Assembly: GCA_963773085.1 (NCBI GenBank)
Contig: CAVYZS010000018.1
Location: 310,001 to 374,000, forward strand
Direction of reading: 5' to 3'
From: JAENVT01 sp963773085
GTDB lineage: Bacteria > Actinomycetota > Acidimicrobiia > Acidimicrobiales > Ilumatobacteraceae
Length of the DNA stretch: 64,000 nucleotides
The translations under genes were made by a program, and so were the position numbers. The number at the start of each line of letters is the position of its first letter. The stretch's first letter is position 1. The notes under the pieces were generated by a model. It saw only the letters and a program-made list of their open reading frames with translations. It was not told the origin of the DNA and made no database searches. Shown here one piece after another: positions 44,643 to 53,945 of this stretch.

Positions 44643-45431
44643 TCACCCGGGCAGGCGGGCCCACATCAGGATCCGGCGGAAGGGGAAGAAATGCGGCTCG
44701 TGACTGCCCAGTACTCGGAGGAGTTCGGTCTCGTAGTCGGCGACGAACGCCGCGAACGCGGCCTCGTCGAGCCGCTTCTCGAAGCGGGTCAGCATGGTTC
44801 CGCGCACCCAGTCGACGACGTGTCGCGTGCTGGGCAGGACATGCGGGTAGACCTGCAGCCGAACGTGTTGGCGCTCGTAACCGAGGTCGTAGAGGATCCG
44901 GGCGTACGCCTCGGGTTGCAGCACGTAGGCCTGCACTGGGTCGATCGGCGGACCATCCGGGCCGAACATCGACCGATAGGGCTGGCGTTCGGCAAGACGC
45001 CGGGCAACTTCGTGCGACGGCATGGCGGCGTTGGCCGGCACTTGTAGTGCGATCTGGCCACCTGCACGCAGCGCCGCTGTCCATCGAGCGATGAGGTCGG
45101 CGTGATCCGGCACCCACTGCATGCTCGCCGAGGCCAACACGAGATCGACGTCGGCCGACGATGTCCAGGTGCCGATGTCGCCCTGCTCGAACCACACCGA
45201 GTCGCACACGTGCTCCTCGGCCTTGTCGAGCATTGCCTGCGAGTTGTCGATGCCGACCATCTCGGCGACGGCGAGTCGTTGCGCGGCCAGCGCGGTGAGT
45301 TCTCCGGGGCCACAGCCGAGGTCGACTGCACGCCCGATGGCGCCGGGCTCGACCAGGGCCAGCAGATCGTAGAACGGCTGAGCCCGCTCGGTAGCGAATC
45401 GGTGGTACTGCTCGGGGTTCCAGTCAGGCAC
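44643..45431 (-). CDS. trans-aconitate 2-methyltransferase-like protein
   Basis: A 262-residue class I methyltransferase. Motif I is RAVDLGCGPGELTALAAQRL, the acidic loop VGIDNSQAMLDKAEEH, then FEQGDIGTWTSSADVDLVLASASMQWVPDHADLIARW. The phrase PDWNPEQYHRFATERAQPFYDLLAL at the start and SMQWVPDH in the middle are typical of Tam, which methylates trans-aconitate. The GTG at 45431 is chosen because the family begins at this PDWNP motif. A TTGACA and a TACAAT upstream, 19 bases apart, fit a leaderless transcript. Confidence 0.82.
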   Translation of the reverse strand: MPDWNPEQYHRFATERAQPFYDLLALVEPGAIGRAVDLGCGPGELTALAAQRLAVAEMVGIDNSQAMLDKAEEHVCDSVWFEQGDIGTWTSSADVDLVLASASMQWVPDHADLIARWTAALRAGGQIALQVPANAAMPSHEVARRLAERQPYRSMFGPDGPPIDPVQAYVLQPEAYARILYDLGYERQHVRLQVYPHVLPSTRHVVDWVRGTMLTRFEKRLDEAAFAAFVADYETELLRVLGSHEPHFFPFRRILMWARLPG

Positions 45432-45469
45432 TACTTGTATTGTACTTGTATCTAGTGCGACTATGTCAA
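45432..45469. promoter_or_regulatory. divergent promoter region with two 9-bp direct repeats
   Basis: TACTTGTAT occurs at 45432-45440 and again at 45443-45451, an 11-base period (about one helical turn). On the minus strand TTGACA (45469-45464) and TACAAT (45444-45439) form a promoter with a 19-base spacer for the methyltransferase gene, and the repeats overlap its -10 and start. This is an AT-rich island in a GC-rich window and may be an operator for the divergent methyltransferase/permease pair. Confidence 0.45.
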
Positions 45470-45502
45470 ACTCTCGCCCGGCGAGAACCACCGAGGGGGA
45501 TC

Positions 45503-47062
45503 ATGAGTACCGCTGTCCAAGAATCGACCATGCCGTCAAAGGGCTTGAAGGGGGGTTCACTCGGACTGATAGCGGTCATCGTCATCGGGGTCGCCTCGAC
45601 GGCGCCCGGCTACAGCCTGGCTGCCAGCGTGGGGCTCGTCACCGGTTCGGTCGGCGAGAAGGCCCCGTTCATCATGCTCTTCGCGTTCGTACCGATGGCG
45701 TGCATCGCCGCCGCTTTCTACTACCTCAACAAAGCCGACCCTGATTGCGGCACCAACTTCACCTGGGGCGTTCGTGCCTTCGGCCCCAAGGCCGGGTGGA
45801 TCGCCGGATGGGGTTGCATCGTCGCCGACCTCGTCATCATGCCCAACCTGGCGGGCGTGTCGGGGCAATACCTCGTGCTGCTCTTCAGCGAGACTGCCGC
45901 CGAGAACATCTATCTCACCACGACCATCGGAATCCTGTTCATCATCGCCATGACGTGGATCTGCTGGAAGGGCATCGAGCTCTCCGCTCGCTCGCAGGTC
46001 GTACTGCTCGGCACCGAACTCGCAGTGCTGGCAGTATTCGCGATCGTCGCCATCGGCAAGTCTTTGGGCGGTGGCATTAGCAGGACTGTCGATGGCACGA
46101 CATACCACTCTGTCACACCGAGTCTGTCGTGGATGTCGCCATCCGGGCTCAACAGCAGCGCGATCATCGCCGGATTGGTGGTAGCCGTGTTCATCTACTG
46201 GGGCTGGGACACCTGTGTCTCGGTGAACGAGGAGACCAAGGATTCGAGCCGTACGCCGGGGCGTGCAGCGGTGCTTTCAACGGTGGTGCTGCTGGCCATC
46301 TACCTGATCGTCTCGTACGGTGCCGTGGCGCTGCTCGGCCCACAGTTCGTCACCGACAACGCCGATGATGCGATGTACGCCCTCGGCAAAGAAGCACTCC
46401 CCGATGTCATTCTCAAGCTGTTGGTCATCGCCGTGCTCACGTCGGCGGCCGCCTCGTGCCAGACGACGATCCTGCCGGCAACGCGGACGATGCTGTCGAT
46501 GGGTTCGCACGGCGCTGCGCCGGCCAAGCTGGCCCAGATCGACCCGAAGCGACTCACACCCGACTACAGCTCGTGGTTGTTCGGAGGCGTCTCGATCGCT
46601 TGGTACCTCGTCCTCGTCATCATCAGTCACAACTCCAGCACCGACGCCTACTTCGCCTCGATCGCCGCCGTCGGCATGGCGATCGCCGTGTACTACGGGC
46701 TGTCGGGCATCTCGTGCATCGTCTACTTCAGGCGGTTTCTCTTCAAGTCGGTGAAGAACTTCGTGATGATCGGTCTGCTGCCCGGCTTCGGTGGTGCCGT
46801 CCTGATCTACGTGTTCTGCAAGACCGTGTGGGACGCCCGCAGCGCCGACTACGGCTACGGCACCATTTTCGGGGTCGGCACCGTGTTGGTGATCGGCACT
46901 CTGTTGCTGCTTCTCGGTGTACCGCTGATGTTCTGGTGCGCGAAGAAGTACCCGACGTTCTTCAGCTACAGCACGGACCCGCCCGACCTCGTCAAGGATC
47001 CGTACAGTGACGACACGTTGGCTGCCCCGTTGGGCACCTATCGCAAGAAGGGAACCGTCTGA
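45503..47062 (+). CDS. APC superfamily amino acid/amine permease
   Basis: A 519-residue transporter with about 12 hydrophobic spans. The APC start motif is GLIAVIVIGVASTAPGYSLAASVGLV. Later landmarks are GCIVADLVIMPNLAGVSGQYL, FIYWGWDTCVSVNEETKDSSRTPGRAAVLSTVV and SCQTTILPATRTMLSMGSHGAAPAKLAQID. The YWGWDT...NEET region is typical of APC carriers of amino acids and amines. The ATG at 45503 follows GAGGGGGATC. The gene overlaps the universal stress protein start by one base (TGATG), so the two form an operon just upstream of the GntR-controlled cluster. Confidence 0.88.
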   Translation: MSTAVQESTMPSKGLKGGSLGLIAVIVIGVASTAPGYSLAASVGLVTGSVGEKAPFIMLFAFVPMACIAAAFYYLNKADPDCGTNFTWGVRAFGPKAGWIAGWGCIVADLVIMPNLAGVSGQYLVLLFSETAAENIYLTTTIGILFIIAMTWICWKGIELSARSQVVLLGTELAVLAVFAIVAIGKSLGGGISRTVDGTTYHSVTPSLSWMSPSGLNSSAIIAGLVVAVFIYWGWDTCVSVNEETKDSSRTPGRAAVLSTVVLLAIYLIVSYGAVALLGPQFVTDNADDAMYALGKEALPDVILKLLVIAVLTSAAASCQTTILPATRTMLSMGSHGAAPAKLAQIDPKRLTPDYSSWLFGGVSIAWYLVLVIISHNSSTDAYFASIAAVGMAIAVYYGLSGISCIVYFRRFLFKSVKNFVMIGLLPGFGGAVLIYVFCKTVWDARSADYGYGTIFGVGTVLVIGTLLLLLGVPLMFWCAKKYPTFFSYSTDPPDLVKDPYSDDTLAAPLGTYRKKGTV

Positions 47063-47496
47063 TGGCAGCCGAGCTGATCGCCGGAATCGGTGGAGATGGA
47101 AGCGGCACCGCGGCAGCGCGTACCGCGGCAAGAGTCGCCACCCTGATGAAGGCAAAACTGGTATTGGTGTTCGGCTACGAACCGACGTCACTCGGTCCGC
47201 GTGGCGGGTCCCTGGAGGAGGAGGTCCGGGGGGTAGGAGAACAGGCAATCGAAGCGGTTCGAGCCGAGCTCAGCGCGACCTTTCCCGATCTCGAGATCGA
47301 ATCCGAGTTCGTCCAGGATCATGCAGTCGAGGCACTCATCCGAGTCGCCCAGCTGCGCAACGCCGAGGTCATCGCGGTCGGCCACGGCGGGGGCGGACCA
47401 TTCCGTGGAGCATTGCTCGGATCGATCACCTACGAACTGGTGCACCGCTCTCCGTTACCCGTGCTCGTCGTGCCCGACCAACCGGCCGACGAGTGA
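47062..47496 (+). CDS. universal stress protein (UspA family)
   Basis: A 144-residue single Usp domain: LIAGIGGDGSGTAAARTAARVATLMKAKLVLVFGYEP at the start, and AEVIAVGHGGGGPFRGALLGSITYELVHRSPLPVLVVPD at the end. The latter carries the ATP-binding G-x2-G-x9-G-(S/T) type loop. Permease-Usp operons are common in actinobacteria, and the Usp may modulate the transporter. It shares one base with the permease stop. Confidence 0.88.
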   Translation: MAAELIAGIGGDGSGTAAARTAARVATLMKAKLVLVFGYEPTSLGPRGGSLEEEVRGVGEQAIEAVRAELSATFPDLEIESEFVQDHAVEALIRVAQLRNAEVIAVGHGGGGPFRGALLGSITYELVHRSPLPVLVVPDQPADE

Positions 47497-47538
47497 CGCT
47501 CGAACCTCCGAGGCGTCAGAGTCGATCGCGATCGATTA

Positions 47539-47557
47539 TGGTCTGACAACCAGACCA
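47539..47557. promoter_or_regulatory. GntR/FadR-type operator at the gntR promoter
   Basis: TGGTCTG (47539-47545) and CAGACCA (47551-47557) are exact inverted repeats around a five-base centre. The left half reads TGGTCTGACAA, one base from the TGGTCTGACCA seen at 60556. A likely -10 TATGGT (47537-47542) overlaps the left arm. TGGTCnGACCA-like dyads are the usual FadR-subfamily sites, so autoregulation is likely. Confidence 0.6.
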
Positions 47558-47567
47558 GAGAGCGCAC

Positions 47568-47579
47568 AAGGAGGTGATC
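47568..47579 (+). promoter_or_regulatory. unusually complete ribosome-binding site of gntR
   Basis: AAGGAGGTGATC matches the full anti-Shine-Dalgarno end of 16S rRNA over 12 bases, five bases before the ATG at 47585. It is the strongest such site noticed in the window. Confidence 0.7.
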
Positions 47580-47584
47580 GTTCG

Positions 47585-48301
47585 ATGAACACTCCGTTCG
47601 CGCCCGTCAAGCGGCGAACGATCTCCTCGGAGATCCGCGACCAGCTGCTCGAGGCGATCCGCACCGGCGAGCTCCAGCCCGGCAGTCCGGTGCCGGCCGA
47701 ACGTCAGCTGTGCGAACAGTTCGGGGTGGCTCGCACGTCGGTTCGCGAGGCGATCCAGGGCTTGACTGCGTCGGGATACCTCGAACGCCGGGGCAACCGC
47801 CCGGTCGTCGCCGAACGACTTCCCGAAATCCGGCTCACCGGCGACTCGGCCACCCTCGACCAACGCAAAGCGCTGGTTCGTCAGCTGTTCGAAGTGCGCC
47901 GCACCATCGAGCCGGCCATGTCGGAACTCGCCGCGCGCCGGGCCACCACCGCCGACCGCGCCGACATCGCCGAACTGGCAGCGCGCACCACCGACCAGCT
48001 CGACGCGTTCCGTGGCACCGACCGCGCTTTCCACACCGCGATCGCACGCGCCTGCGGCAACCCGTTGTTGCAGGAGGTCTACGGCAAGACGCTCGCCGCC
48101 CTGTTCGATTCCGGCGAGCTGGCATCGCTGCTCTACGCCGAGATCAATCGGCCGGAGGTCGACGACATCATCGCCTCGTCGACGGCGGCCCATCTGGCGA
48201 TCGCCGACGCCCTCGTGGCCGGCCGTCGCAAGCCGACGGTCGCCGCGGTGCAAGCCCACCTCGACGACGTGGAACGTCGCATGATCGAACGACTGTTGTG
48301 A
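47585..48301 (+). CDS. FadR-subfamily GntR transcription regulator
   Basis: A 238-residue regulator. The winged helix is ISSEIRDQLLEAIRTGELQPGSPVPAERQLCEQFGVARTSVREAIQGLTASGYLERRGNRPVV. The C-terminal FCD domain has RQLFEVRRTIEPAMSELAARRAT, DRAFHTAIARACGNPLLQEVY and TAAHLAIADALVAG, with the Asp/His residues that bind a metal and usually a carboxylate ligand. It heads the cupin-hyuA-hyuB-ligase-Rieske operon. Operator-like dyads lie at its own promoter, at 59071 and at 60555, so it is the likely regulator of all three units. Confidence 0.88.
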   Translation: MNTPFAPVKRRTISSEIRDQLLEAIRTGELQPGSPVPAERQLCEQFGVARTSVREAIQGLTASGYLERRGNRPVVAERLPEIRLTGDSATLDQRKALVRQLFEVRRTIEPAMSELAARRATTADRADIAELAARTTDQLDAFRGTDRAFHTAIARACGNPLLQEVYGKTLAALFDSGELASLLYAEINRPEVDDIIASSTAAHLAIADALVAGRRKPTVAAVQAHLDDVERRMIERLL

Positions 48302-48312
48302 GAGGACCGCCG

Positions 48313-48693
48313 ATGAACCTGGCCAACCAGTACTGCTACTTCTACGATCACGACCAGTTCAACAACACCGACCGACCCGGCTTCCGGCGCCGGGTGATCA
48401 ACGGTGAGTTGCTGCAACTCTGTTTCTGGCGGATCACCGGCGGGGCCACCGGATCGTTCCTGCACCACCACACGGAGCAAGAACAGCTCGGCGTCGTCGT
48501 GCGTGGCAAGCTCGACTTCCGCATCGGCGAGCCCGACGATCACACCCGAGTCGTGCTCGGCCCCGGCGAGGTCTATCTGGCCCCGCGGTCGGTCTGGCAC
48601 GGTGACAGCGTCTTCATCGGTGACGATGAACTGAACGAGGTGTGGATACTCGATGTCTTCGCACCTCCCAGAGAGGACCTCCGCAATGGCTGA
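48313..48693 (+). CDS. cupin-domain protein
   Basis: A 126-residue single cupin: CFWRITGGATGSFLHHHTEQEQLGVVVRGKLDFRIGEPDDHTRVVLGPGEVYLAPRSVWHGDSVF. The metal ligands HHH...E and the later H of the two cupin motifs are present. Such small cupins can be isomerases, dioxygenases or stability factors. It is 11 bases after gntR and overlaps hyuA by eight bases, so it belongs to the same operon and probably the same pathway. Confidence 0.82.
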   Translation: MNLANQYCYFYDHDQFNNTDRPGFRRRVINGELLQLCFWRITGGATGSFLHHHTEQEQLGVVVRGKLDFRIGEPDDHTRVVLGPGEVYLAPRSVWHGDSVFIGDDELNEVWILDVFAPPREDLRNG

Positions 48694-50794
48694 CCCGGCA
48701 AGCTCCGACCTGGTCTCGGCGACGGACTGGCGACTGGCCGTCGACATCGGTGGCACGTTCACCGACGTCGTGCTGATCGATGCGGCCAGCGGCCGGGTCG
48801 TGGTCGACAAGACCCTCACCACGCCGGCCGCTCCACTCGATGGCGTTCGAACGGGGGTGCGCCAGCTCCTGACCAAGGCAGGCGTTCGCCCGGCGGAGAT
48901 CACCGCGCCCATCGTTCACGCCACGACGCTGATCACCAACGCTCTGATCGAAGGCAAGATCGGTCGCGCCGGAATCGTCACGACGCTCGGCTTCGGCGAC
49001 ACCATGCTGATCCGCGACGAACACCGCTACGACATGTACGACCTACAGATCGAATTCCCGAGCCCGCCCGTGCCCCGCGAGCGGGTCGTCGAGATCGCCG
49101 AACGGACGAACCCATCGGGCGACGTGGTCGAGACGCCGACCACCTCCGCGCTCGAGGGGATCACCACTCGACTCGGCTACGCCAAGGTCGAAGCCGTCGG
49201 GGTCTGCCTGATCAACGCCTACGCCAACCCGGCCAACGAGCGGCTGATCGCCGACCACCTGCGCCGCGAGCTCGGGGTGCCCGTGTGCATCTCGGCCGAG
49301 ATCTCGCCACAGATCCGCGAATACCCGCGGATGATCACGACGGCCTGCAATGCCGCAACCATGCCGGTCATCGGCCCGTACCTCGATGAGCTCCAGAAAT
49401 GGCTCGCCGCTGAGGGCTTCGGAGGGTCGGTACTGATGATGCTGTCGAACGGCGGCGTCGTCTCCGCCGACGACGCCGCCCGCGCCCCCATCCGTCTCGT
49501 CGAGAGCGGACCCGCCGCTGGAGCGTTGGCCGGCAGCTGGTTCGCCCGCCGCCTCGGCGAGCACCGCCTGTTGTGCTTCGACATGGGCGGCACCACGGCC
49601 AAGTCGTGCTTGATCACTGGCGGCGAGCCGGAGATCACCAACACGTTCGAAGTGGCTCGCATCTACCGCTTCAAGAAGGGCTCCGGATTTCCCGTCTCGG
49701 TGCCCTCGGTCGACCTGGTCGAGATCGGCGCCGGCGGCGGCAGCCTGGCGCGCATCGACGAACTCGGCCTGCTGAAGGTCGGGCCGGAATCGTCCGGGGC
49801 CGATCCCGGTCCGGCGTGCTACGGACGCGGCGGCTCGAAGGCGGCCGTGACCGACGCCGACCTGGCGCTCGGCCTGCTCGACGCCGGTTACTTCCTCGGT
49901 GGCGACATGCAACTCGACCTCGCCGCCAACGACGCCGCGCTGCACTCGGTGGCCGACGTCCTCGCTCTCCCGGCAGACGAAACCGCCGCAGGCATTCACG
50001 AGCTCGTCAACCAGAACATGGCTGCCGCGGCCCGCATGCACGCCGTCGAACAGGGCGAGGATCTTCGTGGCGTCACGCTGCTGGCCTTCGGCGGGGCCGG
50101 GCCGATTCACGCATGCGGGGTGGCCGAACTACTCGATTCGCCAAGGGTGATCTTTCCTGTCAATGCCAGCGTGCTGAGCGCGTTCGGAACCCTGGTGTCG
50201 CCGGTGCGGATCGATCTCGCCAGGTCGATGGTGCGCTCGCTGGCGGCGATCTCGCACGAGGAACGCGACCGCCTGCTCGACAACCTGCGCGAGGAAGGCC
50301 GCCGCGTGTTGGCCGCCGCGGGCGTGCCAGGTGATCGCATTCGCTTTCGCTACGGGCTCGACGCCCGCTATCTCGGTCAGGGCAACGAACTCACCATCTG
50401 GGTCGGCGACGGCGAGCACTGGCCGGTCACCGACGAGCAGGTCGTCGAACGGTTCGAGAGTGACTACCGCAGGATCTATGGCCTGACCATTCCCGACGTT
50501 GCCGTCGAAGCAGTCACATGGCGCCTCTCCGCATATGCCAACGCCGACACGGTGGAACCAGTTGCCGACGTCGGCGAGACGCATGGCCCGCCGCGCACCG
50601 TGCGTGCTGTCCGTTTCGAACGCTCGTCAGCCGCAATCGAGACACCGGTCTACCGGCGCAGCGACCTCGGACGAGGGCAACGTCTGATCGGGCCGGCCAT
50701 CGTCGAGGAGCGCGAGACCACGGCAGTCATCCGCCCGGGCTGGATCGTCGAAGTTGCCGACGACGGCTCTCTGGTCGCCGAGAGGAGCAACTGA
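48686..50794 (+). CDS. hyuA: hydantoinase/oxoprolinase subunit A (ATP-dependent)
   Basis: A 702-residue ASKHA-fold ATPase subunit. WRLAVDIGGTFTDVVLIDAASG is the phosphate-1 loop. VHATTLITNALIEGKIGRAGIVTT, MLSNGGVVSADDAARAPIRLVESGPAAGALAG, LLCFDMGGTTAKSCLITGGEP and LAFGGAGPIHACGVAELL are the further family signatures. With HyuB it hydrolyses cyclic amides (hydantoins, 5-oxoproline, lactams) or carboxylates ketones, driven by ATP. The exact substrate cannot be read from sequence. It shares one base with hyuB. Confidence 0.9.
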   Translation: MADPASSDLVSATDWRLAVDIGGTFTDVVLIDAASGRVVVDKTLTTPAAPLDGVRTGVRQLLTKAGVRPAEITAPIVHATTLITNALIEGKIGRAGIVTTLGFGDTMLIRDEHRYDMYDLQIEFPSPPVPRERVVEIAERTNPSGDVVETPTTSALEGITTRLGYAKVEAVGVCLINAYANPANERLIADHLRRELGVPVCISAEISPQIREYPRMITTACNAATMPVIGPYLDELQKWLAAEGFGGSVLMMLSNGGVVSADDAARAPIRLVESGPAAGALAGSWFARRLGEHRLLCFDMGGTTAKSCLITGGEPEITNTFEVARIYRFKKGSGFPVSVPSVDLVEIGAGGGSLARIDELGLLKVGPESSGADPGPACYGRGGSKAAVTDADLALGLLDAGYFLGGDMQLDLAANDAALHSVADVLALPADETAAGIHELVNQNMAAAARMHAVEQGEDLRGVTLLAFGGAGPIHACGVAELLDSPRVIFPVNASVLSAFGTLVSPVRIDLARSMVRSLAAISHEERDRLLDNLREEGRRVLAAAGVPGDRIRFRYGLDARYLGQGNELTIWVGDGEHWPVTDEQVVERFESDYRRIYGLTIPDVAVEAVTWRLSAYANADTVEPVADVGETHGPPRTVRAVRFERSSAAIETPVYRRSDLGRGQRLIGPAIVEERETTAVIRPGWIVEVADDGSLVAERSN

Positions 50795-52395
50795 TGGCCT
50801 TCGATCCGATCGAACTCGAGGTGCTCTGGCAAAGCCTCATCGCCACCGTCAACGAGCAGGCCAGGGCGCTGCAGCGGGCGGCCTTCTCCCCCATCGTCCG
50901 CGAAGCCGGCGATCTGGCCAACGCGGTGTTCGACCAGCGCGGCCGCATGGTCGCCCAGGCGGTCACGGGCACTCCAGGACACATCAACTCGTTGGCTCGC
51001 GCGGCCACCGCCGTGCTCGAGGAGTACCCGCCGGAGTCCTTGGTCGAAGGCGACGTGTTGATCACCAACGACCCGTACAAGACAGCAGGTCAGTTGCTCG
51101 ACGTGACGGTGCTCTACCCGGTGTTCCGCGGCGGCAAGGCGATCGCCTTCTTCGGCTCAACCATCCACCACACGGACGTCGGCGGCTACGGCATCGGTGC
51201 CGGGGCACGCGACGTGTTCGAAGAGGGTTTGTGGATCCCGATCTGCAAGCTGATGAATGCCGGCGAGCGCAACGCCGATGTGTGGAGGTTCATTCTCAGC
51301 AACGTGCGCCAGCCCGACCACATGTCCGGCGACCTCCATGCCCAGATGGCCTCCGGCGAGGTCGGTGCCCAGCGACTTCTCACCTTGTGCACTCACCATG
51401 GTCTCGACGACATCGAGGCATTGGCCGACGAGGTCATCGAGCGCAGCGAAGCCGCTACCCGAGCAACCATTCGTGAGCTTCCGGCCGGCACCTACCACGC
51501 CAGCGCCGAACTCGACCTTGCTGACGGCAGCCGTATCGACATCGTCTGCGCCATCACGGTCGACCCGGTGCTCGGCGAGATCCTGGTCGACTACGCCGGT
51601 TCGTCGGGCGCCAGTCCGTATGGCATCAACGTGGTCAAGAACTACACCCACGCCTACACCACCTTCGCGGTGCGGTCGGTGCTCAACCCCGAGTTGCCGA
51701 ACAACCACGGCAGCCTGGCGCCGATCAAGGTCGAGGCTCCCGTCGGGTCGATCGTCAACGCCGTGTCGCCGCAGCCGTGCACCGCCCGACACGTCGTGGG
51801 CATGTTCCTGCCCAACGCGCTGCTGAAGGCTCTCGCCCAGATCAAACCCGAACAGGCGATGGCCGAAGGCTCCGGCGCTGTGTGGACGATGCAGGTGTCA
51901 GGGAATCACGACGACGGCCGGCCATTCATCACGGCGATGTTCACCTATGCCGGCGGCGTCGGCGCCCGAGCCCGCAAGCCGGGGTTGTCGGCGTGCTCAT
52001 ACCCCACCGGTGTCGCTGCGGTGCCCGTCGAGGTGGTCGAAGCCTCTGCACCGATCCGGTTCCACCGCAAGTCGCTCCGGGCGGGAAGCGGCGGAGGGGG
52101 CGAGCAGATCGGCGGAATGGGCCAAACCGTGGAGTTCACCGTCGATACGACTCGGCCGTGGCAGTTGAACGCCGTCACGTCACGACTGGCCGTCCCACCC
52201 CAAGGCATCTTCGGCGGCGGCCCCGGTGCTGCCGGCTCGTTCACCGTCAACGGCGAGGCAGTGCGAACACAGCAGCGGATCACGCTGCAGCCAGGCGACC
52301 GGGTCAGCCTCGAACTTCCCGGTGGAGGTGGGTACGGCGTCGCCCAGCACACCGAACCCGCCGAAACCCGACCAGTACAGACGCAACCGGCGTGA
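50794..52395 (+). CDS. hyuB: hydantoinase/oxoprolinase subunit B
   Basis: A 533-residue subunit. Signatures are DPIELEVLWQSLIATVNEQARALQRAAFSPIVREAGDLANAVFD, GDVLITNDPYKTAGQLLDVTVLYPVF, IHHTDVGGYGIGAGARDVFEEGLWIP and NNHGSLAPIKVEAPVGSIVNA. The end, GSGGGGEQIGGMGQTVEFTVD and GDRVSLELPGGGGYG, is that of the family. It contributes the substrate-hydrolysing part with HyuA. The ATG overlaps the hyuA stop (TGATG) and its stop overlaps the ligase start (GTGA). Confidence 0.9.
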   Translation: MAFDPIELEVLWQSLIATVNEQARALQRAAFSPIVREAGDLANAVFDQRGRMVAQAVTGTPGHINSLARAATAVLEEYPPESLVEGDVLITNDPYKTAGQLLDVTVLYPVFRGGKAIAFFGSTIHHTDVGGYGIGAGARDVFEEGLWIPICKLMNAGERNADVWRFILSNVRQPDHMSGDLHAQMASGEVGAQRLLTLCTHHGLDDIEALADEVIERSEAATRATIRELPAGTYHASAELDLADGSRIDIVCAITVDPVLGEILVDYAGSSGASPYGINVVKNYTHAYTTFAVRSVLNPELPNNHGSLAPIKVEAPVGSIVNAVSPQPCTARHVVGMFLPNALLKALAQIKPEQAMAEGSGAVWTMQVSGNHDDGRPFITAMFTYAGGVGARARKPGLSACSYPTGVAAVPVEVVEASAPIRFHRKSLRAGSGGGGEQIGGMGQTVEFTVDTTRPWQLNAVTSRLAVPPQGIFGGGPGAAGSFTVNGEAVRTQQRITLQPGDRVSLELPGGGGYGVAQHTEPAETRPVQTQPA

Positions 52396-53945
52396 GCGGT
52401 TGGCCCGACGCGCTCTGCTTCGGCGACGTCTGGGCCGAATCCGTCGCCGTCCGCCCCGACGCATTGTTCCTGCGTTTCGAAGGACCCTCGGGCGCCGTCC
52501 ACGAATGGTCCTACTTCGAGTTCGACCTGCTCACGGCGCGAATGGCCGCCCTGCTCGTCGAGCACGGCGTCGTCGAGGGCTCTGCCGTCCACCTGGCACT
52601 GACCAATGGCCCGGCGTTCGTTGCCGCGTGGATCGCGACGGTTCGTCTCGGCGCGTGGGTTGTGCCCAGCGACCCGATGGGCAAGATGCCAGAGTTGGGC
52701 GCACACATCGAGCGCACCAAACCGGCCGTCGGGCTGTACGCCGAGGCGCGGCGCAGCGAGTACCTGCCGGCGGCGGGCAGCATGCCGTCCATCGCCTTCG
52801 ACGACGCTGAAACCGAGTTCGCCGATCTCGGCACCGAAATGTTCTCCGACTGGCCACAGTTGAACCTTCGCGACCGGGCCGCGGTGATGTTCACCTCGGG
52901 CACGACCGGACGGCCGAAGGGTGTCGAGGTCACCCAGGCCAACTACGCATTCGCCGGCAAGGTGATGGCGGAGGCGGCAAGCCTGCACGCAGATCATCGC
53001 CAGCTGGTGGTGCTCCCGTTGTTCCACGCCAACGCGCAGTACTACTCGTTTGCCTCGGCCATCTGGGCAGGGGCGTCGGTGGCGCTGATGCACAGGTTCT
53101 CGGCGAGTCGGTTCCTCACCCAGGCAGCCCGGCACCAGGCCACGCACGCCAGCTTGTTCGCCGCTCCGATCCGCATGATCCTTTCCCGTGGTGCCACTCC
53201 GGTCGACGACGTCCGGCTGCAGCACTGCTGGTATGCGATGAACATCAGCGACGACCAGTACGACGTGCTCACGGCCCTGTTCGGCTGCAAGCCGCGCCAG
53301 TTGTACGGGATGACCGAAACCATTCCGGCTGTGCTCACCGACAACAGCACCGACCCGATGCCCTCGAGCATGGGCCTGGTGACAGCGGGTTGCATCGTCG
53401 ACGTTCACGATGCCGACGGAAGCCCGACGCCGGTCGGTGAGGTTGGCGAGATCGTGGTCGCCGGCGAAACCGGGATCACGTTGTTCGCCGGATACCTCGA
53501 CGACGCGGAGACGACAGCGGCCAGCTTCGACGGAGCCTGGTTCCGCACCGGCGACCGAGCCCGGCGCGACGGCAGCGGTCGTCACTACTTCGACGGGCGT
53601 CGGGCCGACGTGTTGAAGGTGGCCGGCGAGAACGTGTCGACCGTCGAGGTCGAGCAAGTTCTGGCCGCCCACCCCAGCGTCCTCGAAGCCGCCGTGATCG
53701 GCATGCCGGATCCAGTGCGCGACGAGGTTCCGGTGGCATTCGTGGTTGCCGCCGACGCGACCCAGCCTCCTACGATTCAGCAGCTGCTCGACTGGTGTTC
53801 CGAGCGGTTGGCAAAATCGAAACAACCCCGCGACATCTCCTTCGTCGCGGAACTCCCGCGCACCAGCGTGGGCAAGATCCGCAAGTTCTTGTTGAAAGAT
53901 CCGAATTCCGAAACCACATCTCCGAGAGAGGCTGGCCCACGATGA
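52392..53945 (+). CDS. AMP-dependent acyl-CoA synthetase/ligase
   Basis: A 517-residue ANL-family ligase. The P-loop is VMFTSGTTGRPKGVEVTQANYAF. Core motifs A5 and A7-A8 are RQLYGMTETIPAV and WFRTGDRARRDGSGRHYFDGRRADVLKVAGENVSTVEVEQVL, and the catalytic Lys near the end is in TSVGKIRKFLL. It activates a carboxylic acid as an acyl-AMP and probably acyl-CoA. In this operon it could activate the acid released by the hydantoinase pair. The GTG overlaps the hyuB stop, and its stop overlaps the Rieske gene as ATGA. Confidence 0.9.
   Translation: MSGWPDALCFGDVWAESVAVRPDALFLRFEGPSGAVHEWSYFEFDLLTARMAALLVEHGVVEGSAVHLALTNGPAFVAAWIATVRLGAWVVPSDPMGKMPELGAHIERTKPAVGLYAEARRSEYLPAAGSMPSIAFDDAETEFADLGTEMFSDWPQLNLRDRAAVMFTSGTTGRPKGVEVTQANYAFAGKVMAEAASLHADHRQLVVLPLFHANAQYYSFASAIWAGASVALMHRFSASRFLTQAARHQATHASLFAAPIRMILSRGATPVDDVRLQHCWYAMNISDDQYDVLTALFGCKPRQLYGMTETIPAVLTDNSTDPMPSSMGLVTAGCIVDVHDADGSPTPVGEVGEIVVAGETGITLFAGYLDDAETTAASFDGAWFRTGDRARRDGSGRHYFDGRRADVLKVAGENVSTVEVEQVLAAHPSVLEAAVIGMPDPVRDEVPVAFVVAADATQPPTIQQLLDWCSERLAKSKQPRDISFVAELPRTSVGKIRKFLLKDPNSETTSPREAGPR

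Noticed and set aside
47521..47536. Palindrome TCGATCGCGATCGA before gntR
   Set aside because: Such alternating TCGA/CGATCG palindromes are common by chance in this base composition and do not recur at the other predicted sites.
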